Notes under the pieces: model-generated
Databases searched by the model: none
Told to the model about the DNA's origin: nothing
The model's input: the letters and a program-made list of their open reading frames with translations, nothing else
Part shown: positions 53,051 to 64,000 of the stretch, one piece after another
How the letters are laid out: every line of letters begins with the position of its first letter
Numbering within the stretch: the first letter of the stretch is position 1
Position numbers and translations under genes: made by a program
Source: Sapria himalayana
Taxonomy: Eukaryota; Streptophyta; Magnoliopsida; Malpighiales; Rafflesiaceae
Assembly: GCA_029783825.1 (NCBI GenBank)
Contig: JAREIK010002446.1
Span: 1-64,000, forward strand
Length of the DNA stretch: 64,000 nt
Direction of reading: 5' to 3'

Positions 53051-55789
53051 GAAAGATAGATAACTAAATAGAATGATACATAAATAGAAAGATATATAGA
53101 TAGACAAAAAGAAAATTAGACAAATAGAGAGTGAGACAAATAGATAAATAGATAGAGATATAGACATATAGATAGATAGATTTAGATATAAAATTCAAAG
53201 AAAGATAGATAGATAGATTAATTGATTGATTGATTGATTAAAACATAGATAGACATATAGACAAGTTGACAAATATAAAGATAGAGAGATAGACACACAA
53301 TAGATAGACATAATAAAAGGAATACAAATAGATAGATAAACAAATAAATATATAGATAGATAGACAGACAGATAGATATATAAACAAATAGGTAGATATA
53401 TCGATATATACATTGATAGATAGATAGATAGATAAAAAGATATATAGATATATAGATAGATATGGACATAAAAACATATACACATACTAGATAGACAGAT
53501 AGATAGATGGATAGACACATAGATAAATCATTTGATAGACAAAGATATAGATAGACAGATTGGCATATTAATAGATAGATAGATAGAAATATATATTTTT
53601 ATAGATATACAGATAGACTAATAGATTGATAGACTTATAAAGAGATAGACATATAAAGATATAGACATATAAACATATAGAATAATAGACAAAAAGACTT
53701 TTTGACTAAAAGACTGATAAATAGAAATATAGTTACATAGTTAGATAGAAAGATAGTTAATTAGATAAACAAATATATATATATATATATAAACGTGCAA
53801 TTATTTAGAGAAATAGAAAGAAAGAAAAATACATAGATAGAGAGTTAGAACTATAGACAGATAAATAAATAGACAACTAAACAGATCGATAGATAGGCAT
53901 ATATATATATATATATATTGATTAATTGATTGATATATGTATAAATATACACAGATAGACATATAGATAGATAGATAAATAGCCAAATTCATAGATAGAT
54001 AATATAGTGATAGAAAAATAGACAACTAGAGAAAGAAAGATAGATAGATATACAGATAGATAGATAAAAAGATAGACAGAAACACAAATATACAGATAGA
54101 CTGATAGAGAGATAGATAAATATATAGATAGATTAATTTACAAATATACAGACAGATAGATAGAAAGATAGTTAGATAGATAGACTGATAGATATATATC
54201 AAATAGACAGATAGATAGATAGAAATATATAGTAGATAGATTAATAAATAAAAAAATAGATCAATAGACATAAAAAGGTAGATAGATAGACAGATAGATA
54301 GATAGAAAGATAGAGATATAGACAAATAGACATTTACACAAATGGACATTTAGATAGATAGGCATATATATAGATTGTCAGATAGACATATAGACTCATA
54401 GTCAATAAGACAGATTGAAAAATAGATAGATAGATAGATAGCAAATAAAATGATAGAAAGATTGATAGATATATATATACATATACATAAATAGATATAT
54501 AGATAAATAGAAAAAAAGGCATATAGACAAATAGAATGATAGATAAATATACGGATATATTGATAGAAAAAAATATACATAGACAGAAAAATAAAAAGAT
54601 AGATAGATAGAGCTAGATATATATTGATAGATAAATATATAGATAGTCATTTAGTAGATAGATATATAGATAGATAGATAGACAAATATCTAAATAGATA
54701 TATAGAAAGATAGCTAGATATCAAATTTTACAAATATACTTATAGGTAGATATACATATAGTTAGATAGATGGATATATTGATAAATAGATAGATAGATA
54801 GATATATATATATATAAATAGCTAAAAAGATAGACAGATATAGATAATTAGACACATAGTCAAATAGACAATCAGACACATAGACACATTGAATAATAAA
54901 TTGATAATTAGATACAAAGATAAATAGACAAACATAAGAATAGTTTGACAAATAGGTAGATTGACAGATAGACAAAAAGATAGATAGAAAAATAAAGAGA
55001 TAGAAAGAGTGATAGATAAGAAAATAAAAAGATATACTGATATACAAATAGAAAGAAAAATAGACAGATAGACAGATAGATAGATAGATCAATAGATAGA
55101 CTGATAGACTGATAGATAGATTGACATATAAATAGTTAGATAAATAGTTTGATATATACATAGACAAATACAAAGCTACATAGATAGATAGATAGACACA
55201 TATTTAGATAGACATATAGACAAATAGAAAGATACATAGACAAACAAATAGATAGACAGACAGACAGATAGATAGATAGATATAGAGATCGATAAATTGA
55301 TATATAGCTTGATAGATATATAGATTAAATGATACACTAATAAGTAGAAAGACAATTAGATAGCTAGACAGACAGATAGATAGATATATAGATAGACAAA
55401 TAGATAGTTACATAGATAGATTGATACACATATAGACATTTATACAAATGATATTTATATAGATTAATAGATAGGTAAATAGAATAATAGTCTAATAGAT
55501 AGATCAACATGTACACATATAGATAGATAGACGATAGACAAAATGATAGAATAATACATTGACTATTAGAAATTTAGATAGATAGATAAAAAGATAAATA
55601 GATAGTCTGACTGATAAATTTATAGACTAATAACTAATAGATAGGTTGAATTATAGACATATAGACAAATAGTCTTATAGACTGATAGATTGATAGATAG
55701 GTTGACTAATAGATTGATAAACACAAAGACATATACTTAATTAGATTGAAACATAGTTATATAGTTACACAATTAGATAGATAGACATA

Positions 55790-56290
55790 TATTTATTTAA
55801 AGAAATAAGTAGTTAGAGAAATAGATAATTATACAAATAGACTAGTAGAAAAATAGATAAATAGACAAATAGATTGTTAGATAGATAGGCAGATAAATAT
55901 ATAGATAGATAGATAGATAGTCAAATTGATATATAGATAGTTATAGTAATAGACTAATAGAAAACTAGAGAGATAGATATATAGATAGATGGATAGATAG
56001 AAAAATAGTTAGATAGAAAGATATGTAGATTAATAAATTTACAGATTAATATTTAAATAGATAGATAGATATATATACAAATTGACAGATATAAAAATTG
56101 ATAGATGGAGAGATAGAAAGATAGATTGATAGATAGACAAATAAAAAGATAGATAGACAGATAGTTAAATGATATACAGACAGATAGAGAGATAAACAAA
56201 TAGATAGAAAGATAGATAAAAAGATATACAAATAGATAGATAGATACTTAGACACATAGAAAGATAAAAAGATAGACATATAGATAGATT
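55790..56290. repeat. Higher-order segment paired with 52.6 kb
   Basis: Partner of 52550-53050 at a shift of about 3.24 kb, more diverged than the 1.46-kb pair. Confidence 0.7.
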
Positions 56291-56444
56291 ACAAGAATGA
56301 TAGTTACACAAATATATAGATAGGTAAAAATTTAGGTAAGATTATATTTAGATATATATATATAAATAGATATATAGAAAGAGAGATAGACATATAGACA
56401 TATATATAGATAGAGATAAATACATTAATAGAAAATATATAGAT

Positions 56445-56448
<4 letters not shown>

Positions 56449-56495
<47 letters not shown>

Positions 56496-56550
56496 TACAT
56501 AATATATATATATATATATGTATGTATGTTTGTATGTATGTATATTTATA
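56449..56550. repeat. Compound (TA)n / TGTATGTA run
   Basis: Alternating TA at 56449-56489 and about 56501-56520, then TGTATGTATGTTTGTATGTA. The last part is a small patch of opposite strand composition inside the GATA arm. Confidence 0.9.
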
Positions 56551-59500
56551 CAGAAAGTTTGATATATAGATATATACATTAGTATATAGATAGATGCCAG
56601 ATAGATAGATAAAAAATAGATTGATACACACACCGACACAGATACATAGTAAATAGACATATAGATAGATAGATATAGAGACATATAAATAAATAAATAA
56701 ATAAATATATATATATATATATAGTGATATATATATTGATGATAGTGAGATATATTAATTGAAAGATAGATATTTAGATAGATACATAGATAATTAGGCA
56801 AATAGGCAGATTGACAAATAGATAGATAGATATATAGACTTAGATACTTAGATAGATGGATAAGCAAATAGATAAATAGGTAGATAGATAGACAGATAGC
56901 CATATAGACATATAGACATATAGGCATGTAGATATATTTACATTTAGACAAATAGATAGGTAAATATATAGACAGATAGATATAAAAATAGACCGATCTA
57001 CATATATAAAGGTAGATAAATAGATTAATACATGGATAGACATAGAGAAATTGATTGAAAGAAAGATAGTATGATAGTTACATAGTTATATAGTTACATA
57101 GATATACAAATAGATAGAGAGAGAGAGAGAGAGAGATTGGCAGATTGATAGATAGTCTGATTGATAGATTAATAGTTACACACATAGATATATAGATAGA
57201 TTGAAAGATATACAGATTGATAAATAAATAAATAGATAGATAGAAACATAGATTGACAGAGAGATAGACACAAAGAAAGAAAGAGAGATTGATAGATAGA
57301 TATATAGACAAACATACATATACATAAATAAATAAATAGATAGACACATAGATAGATAGAAAGATTGACAAATAGATAGCTAGATATATAGATAGATATA
57401 TAAAAAATTATATATATATTCAGATAAAGAGATATACAAAATGATAGACTGATAGATATATAGATAAATAGAAAAATAATAAATTTATAGACAAATAGAT
57501 TGACAGACAGATTGAAAGATAGATAGACAAAGATATATACTGATAGATAGATAGATACATACATAGACACATAGAAAGATAGTTCTATAGAAATATATAC
57601 AGATAGACTGATAGCCAGATAAATAGATTAATAGATAGATAGATATATAGATAAATAAATAGATAAATATATAGATAGTTAGATAGATAGATAGTTAAAT
57701 AGATTGACAGATAGATAGATAGACAGAAAGAAAGATAGACAAATAGAAAGATATATAAATATAATAATAGATAATTAGATAGATATAGAAATAGACAGAT
57801 AAATTGATAGTAAAATAGATAGATAGATTTAAAGATATATGGAAAATAGATTTATAGATAGATATATATATATATATATTCATAGATAGACTGAAAGACA
57901 ATAGAGAGATAGTTAGATTTATAGATACATAGTTAGATTGATAAATAATTAGATAAATAGAAAGAGAGAGAATAGATAGTGATAGACAAATATATAGACA
58001 TAATAATAGAAATACAAATATATAGATAGATAGATATATATATATATACTGATAGGTATATAGTGAGATATAGGGATATAGATAGTCATATAGGCAGATA
58101 TATAGTGAGATAGAAAGACTGATTTATAAACTTATAGACAAACAAATATATAGACAGATAGATATAAAAATAAATAGACAGATAGATAGACAGATAAATA
58201 GACAAATAGATAGATAGACATAAAAATATAAATATAGATAGATAGATAGACAGACAAATAAATAAACATATAGATATACATATAGATATAAAAATATATA
58301 AGTAGAAAGATAGATAAATAGACAGATAGATAGATAGATAGGTAAACAGATACCCACATTGATATATAGATAGAAAGAAAGAAAGATATGTAGATAGATA
58401 GACAAATAGACAGACTAATTAATAGATAGATAGACTAATTAATAGATAAAAAGACTAATTAATTAATAGACTAATTAATAGACACATTGATACATAGAAA
58501 GATGTATGGACAAACAGATAAATAGATTGACATATAGACTGAAAGACTAATATACTAATTAATAGATAGATAGATAGACATATAGATAGATAGATAGATT
58601 AATTGATTGATTGTTATTCTGATATTAAAAATGACAGATAGAGAGATAGATAGATAAATAAATAGATAGATATATATATATATATAGAATGATAGACAAA
58701 GAGACATATAGATTGATTGATAATCAATTAGAATGATAGCTAGATAGACTAATTTATAGATAGATAGATAGACATATAGATAAATAGAAAAATAGATACA
58801 TATATAAAAAGACATATCAACATATTGATAGATAAACATATAGATAGCTAAATTGCAAGATATATAGATAGATACATAGACAAATTGACTGATAGACAGA
58901 TATACATAAAGACAATTAGATAATTAGACAGATAGAAAGAATGAATGATAGATAGTTAGATAGTTACACATATAGATTGATCGATAGATAGACATATAAA
59001 CAAATAGAAAGATAGATAGATAGACAATAGAAATATTGACTGATAGATAGATATATAGATATACGGATACATGAACAAATAGATAGATAGATATATAGAC
59101 TGATAGACAACTAGATAAATAGACAAATAGACATATAGACAGATAGACATATTGACACATAAACATATAGATACTTAGATAGTTAGATAGATATATTGAT
59201 AGATAGATATATAAACCACTTAGACTGATAAAATAATAGACAAATAAAAAGATAAAAAGATAAATAGATAAATATAAAGATAGATAGATAGATAGATAGG
59301 CAGAATGATAGATTAATACATAGATATATAGAAATATAGACATATCGACAAATAGATAGGTAGATAGATAGATAAATAGACAACTATTTAGATAAATAGA
59401 TAAATAGATAAACACACAGACACATAAATAGATATGCAGATAGATAGAAAGATAAATAGACTGATAGACTAATAGATAGTCCGAGAGATTTAGTGATAGA

Positions 59501-62500
59501 TAGATAGACATATCGATTGATTGATAGATTGATAGATAGATAGACAGTTAGACAAATAGACAATTAGACAAATAGCTAGATTGATAGATAGATATATAGA
59601 TTGACAAATAGATTGATAAATAGACAGATAGACAAATATACAGATAGATAGATAGAAAGATATACAAATATATAGATAGATAGATAGATATGTAGATAGA
59701 TAGATAGACATTTAGATATATAGATAGATATATAGATAGATAGATAAATAGATAGACAAATAAATTGATAGATAGATAGATAGAGAGAAAGATAGAAATA
59801 TAGAAACATATAAAGATAGATAGATAGAAAATAAATAGATAGATATATTTATATAGAGTTTGATTGATAAACATATAGATATATTGATTGATAGATTGAT
59901 AGATAGATAAACATATATAAATATAGATAGATAAAGTGGCAGATAGACATATATATAGATAGACAAATAGATCGGCAGACAAATAGAAAGATAGGTAGAA
60001 AGATAGATAAACATATACACAGATAAACATATAGATAGATCAACAAACAAATAGATAGGTAGATAAATAGATAGATAGATATATAGAAAAATTGAGAGTC
60101 AAATAGACTATTATACTTATATAAATAAATATATTTAGATTGTTATACACGAAAAAACATTAATAGATAGATAGTTATAAAGTTAGTTAATTAGACAAAT
60201 AGAAATATATAATGGAGTGATAGATTAATAGATAGATAAATTGATTAGCAGATATACAGATAGTAAGATATACATTTAGATAGGTAGCCTCTTAGATTGA
60301 TAAACAAATTGACAATTAGAAAAATAGACAAATAGATAGATAGACATATAGATAGAGAGACAGATATACTTATAGACTTATATATATATAGAAAAATTGA
60401 GAGATAGATAGATTAATAGATAAACAGTTAGATAGATAGTTAGAAAGTTTGACAAAAAAACATATATATAGATAAAATATAAAAAAAATAAAAATTTAGA
60501 TAGATAACCAGATTGAAAAATAGATAGATAGAAAAATATATATATATATATATATTATATAGATAGACAGATAGGCAAATAGAGATATCGAAAAATAGAC
60601 AGTTTGATATCTTGAAATTAATAGATAGACAAAAAGCCTGAAAGATAGATAGATAGACAAAAAGCTTGATAGATAGATAGATAGATAGTTATAGAAATAG
60701 TCAAATAGATTGTTAGATAGATAGATATATAAATAAATAGATAGATAGATAGTTATATCGAAAAATATATAGTTAGAAATATAGAAATTTAGACAAATTG
60801 GCATGTAGAAAAATAGATAGATAGATAGAAAGACAGATTGATAAATAGATAAATAGATAGATAGGTAATTAGACAGACATAATAATAAATAGATAGATAG
60901 ATAGACATATAGATAGATAGATAAATGGATGGATAGCTAAACATACAAATAGACAGATATACAAATAGATAGATATATATATATAGATAGATAGATAAAA
61001 TATAGAAAGATTGAAAGTTAAATATATAGAAAGATAAATAGACATACATTTAAATAGATAGATAGATAAATAGATAGTCATAAAGATAGATGAATAGAGA
61101 GATAGATAGATAGATAGAAATATAGATAGACAGACAAACATACGGATAGATAGATAGTTTGATAAACACATAAATAGATAGACTAATAGATTGATATATA
61201 GATCGAAGATAGAAAGACTGATAGGTTAATTGACATATCGACTAATAGATAGAAATATTGTTGTATAGTTATATAGATACAATGTTTGATAGATATATAG
61301 TGAAAAATTTATTTAATTAGACAGATATACAAATATATATATATATATATATATATAGAAGAATAGATTGACAAATTGAAAAATATATAGATAGAAACAT
61401 AGACCATTTAGATAGATAAACATTTATACATCTAGAAATTTAGATAGATATACATTTAGATAAATAAAAAAATAGATAATTAGACAATTAGATAAATAAA
61501 CAAATAGACATTTAGACAAATAGACATATAAATAGATAGAGATTTAGAAAGATAGATTGATAGATATATAGATAAATAGAGATATAGACAGATAGACATA
61601 TAGATTCTTAGTTAAATAGATAGTTAGAAAGTTAGAAAATTAGACATACAGATAGATAAAAAATAGTCATATAGATATATAAATAGATTGAAAAATAGAT
61701 AGTTAGAAATATAAATAGAAAGATAGATAAAAAGAAAGATAGATAAATAGATTGACAGATTGAAAATAAAAAGATAAACAAATAGATAAATAGATAGATA
61801 GACAAACAAATAGATAGATAGACAAATAGATATATAAATAGTTAGATATATAGACATATAGATAGATAAATAGATAGAAAGATAGACATATAGATAGATG
61901 GATGAATAGAAAGATAGATAGATAGATCGATAGACATATAGATAGATGGATGGATAAATAAATAGACATATAGATAGATAAACTGCTAGACTTATAGATA
62001 GATAGCTAAATATACACATACACAGATAGATATATACACAAATAAATAGAACGATAGATACATAGATTTATAGATAGATGGAATGATAAATAGATAGAAA
62101 GATCGAAAAATAGATACATAGAAAGATATACTTATAGATAGACACACAGATGGATAAATTATATAAAGATGCATAGAAAGTTAAATAGATATATAGATAG
62201 TCTATAGATAAATTGACTATTTAACAAATAGACAGATAGATTGATTGATTGATATACACATAGAAAGATAAAGAAATAGACATATATAGATATAAAAAGA
62301 TATACTGATAGACAAATAGATAGAAAAACAAATATTAGAAATAAATAGATAAATAGATAGATAGATATACATATAGATATATAAATAGTTAGCCATAAAG
62401 ATATATTGATAGATAGATAGACATATAGATTGATAGACATATAGATAGATAAACAAATAGATAGATAGATAGATAAAAAGATAGATAGATACTTAGATAG

Positions 62501-63213
62501 ATAAATAGATAGATTGATAAATAGTAAAATTGATAGATCGATAGATAGATAGATATATATATATATAGATATATTAATAGATAGATAGATAGATAGACAC
62601 ATAGACAGATATATAGATAGATAGAAAGATAGGCAGATAGGCAGATAGATAGATAGATAAAAAGATAGACAGATTAATTTATTTATAGATATATAGATAG
62701 ATAGATAGAATGATAGATAGATATAATGATAGATATATAGATAAAATGACAGTTAGAAAGACAGATAGTCACATTGACACATAGCCAGATTGACAGATAT
62801 ATAGATATACATATAGATAAATAGATAAATAAATAGATAGATAGATAAATAGATAAGCAAAAAGATAGATAGATAGACAGATAGATATAATTAGATAAGT
62901 ATATTGGTAGATAGAGAGAAAGATAGAAAGATAGATATATAAATACATAGATCGACAAATAGATAGATAGTAAACTAGATGGATAGAGATATAGATAGAT
63001 TGATTGAAAGATAGGTAGACAAATAGGAAGATAGGATGATATGTATATAGACAGATAGATAGATAGACAAATAGATAAATCAGATAGATAGATAAATAGA
63101 TAGGAAGATTGATAGATGATCAGACAGACAGACAGATAGATAGACAAATAGATAGATACATAAATATATAGATAGATAGAATGATACTCATAAACATTTA
63201 GGTACCTAGGCAC

Positions 63214-63246
<33 letters not shown>

Positions 63247-63951
63247 AACACTACTAGACAGATAAACAAATAGATAGATAGACAGACAGACAGATAGATA
63301 GATATATAGATAGACATATAGATAGACATATAAATAGATAGATAAAGACAAACATATAAATAGATAAAGAGATAGACAGATATTCAAATATACTAATAGT
63401 TTGATAGTTTGATAAATATATAGATATATAGATATATAGTTGGATAGTTAGTTAGACAATTATATAGATAGACATATAGAAATATATATGGATAGAAAGT
63501 TGCATAGATATATAGATAGATAGATAGAGAACAAATAGAGAAACAAATAGATGGATGGATAGAATGATTGTCAGATAGACATATAGATAGACAAGCAAAT
63601 ATTAGATATTTAGATAGATAGATAGTTAAATAGATTGACCTATAAAAAAAGAGAGATAGAGAGATAAATAGATATCCATATACACACAAACATAAAAAGA
63701 TATAAAAAGATAGACTGATAGACAAATACACACATAAGCTGATAGAAATGTGGATTGATAGACAAATATGCATATAGATAGATTGATAGATATATATAAA
63801 AATTTACTGATAAATAAATAGAAAAATAGACAAACAGACAGACAAACATAGAGATAGATAGATATACACATAGAGAGAGATAAATAGATAGATAAAGATA
63901 TAGAAAGAAAATCTGATAGAAAAATAATCAGATTAATAGATAGATAGATAA

Positions 63952-64000
63952 CACTACAAGAAAATATTGATTTAGCTAGGGAAATTTAGCTTGATATAAT
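63952..64000 (+). mobile_element. CACTA terminus running off the window
   Basis: CACTACAAGAAAATATTG, then ATTTAGCTAGGGAAATTTAG, is the left terminus and first subterminal unit of the same family as the 48034-48823 fragment. It is flanked on the left by TAA. The rest of the element lies beyond 64000, so its type and completeness are unknown. Confidence 0.85.

Larger units (their letters stand above)
48824..63951. repeat. Degenerate GATA satellite, second part of right arm
   Basis: 15.1 kb of GATA-type units with (GA)n, (TA)n and AAATAAAT variants, constant in polarity. It contains a 1.46-kb duplication at its left edge and a pair of segments about 3.24 kb apart (52550-53050 and 55790-56290). 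It runs up to another CACTA terminus at 63952. Confidence 0.95.

Noticed and set aside
13839..63951. The satellite as a centromere or sex-chromosome marker
   Set aside because: GATA repeats are enriched on some sex chromosomes and satellites are common at centromeres, but nothing in the window shows either location.

Overview
This window is nuclear DNA from a plant, very probably a flowering plant. The evidence is the plant CACTA (En/Spm) transposase remnants with plant-restricted domains, a captured plant-type RNA-binding gene with introns, and the overall AT richness. I cannot name the genus. I see no intact host gene, tRNA or rRNA. About 50 of the 64 kb is one degenerate tetranucleotide satellite, with transposon DNA in or beside it.

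Layout: 1-5593 is satellite with TATC on the + strand. 5594-13838 is an island of ordinary AT-rich DNA holding a decayed autonomous CACTA element on the minus strand: a TNP2-type transposase pseudogene at 10190-6607, then two exons of a Ptta/En/Spm accessory gene at 6466-5842. A GA-rich tract and about 3 kb of non-coding DNA follow. 13839-37879 and 43262-45405 are one TATC array, interrupted by a complete 5,382-bp non-autonomous CACTA element (37880-43261) with terminal inverted repeats and an ATA target-site duplication. That element carries minus-strand exons of a Ulp1-like (C48) cysteine protease and of an RBM7/SF3B4-like RRM protein. At about 45405-45415 the satellite flips to GATA on the + strand and stays so to 63951. 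It is interrupted at 48034-48823 by the end of a second CACTA family, with about 50-bp subterminal repeats. Another terminus of that family opens at 63952 and runs off the window.

The satellite is not random microsatellite. Variant units and AT runs recur in order, giving higher-order repeats: about 3.9-4.05 kb in the TATC arm (32.14-36.11 against 36.12-45.40 kb with the transposon removed; 21.84-22.3 against 25.79-26.24 kb), and 1.46 kb and about 3.24 kb in the GATA arm. Shorter duplications of 128-360 bp are nested within. The older copy of the 4-kb unit preserves the empty site of the CACTA insertion, which orders the events: the duplication came first and the insertion later.

Many long open frames exist in the satellite because (TATC)n reads as Tyr-Leu-Ser-Ile in all three frames with no stop. 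I treat them as artefacts and list none as genes. Periods and splice sites were read by eye from matching landmarks, so divergence is not quantified.
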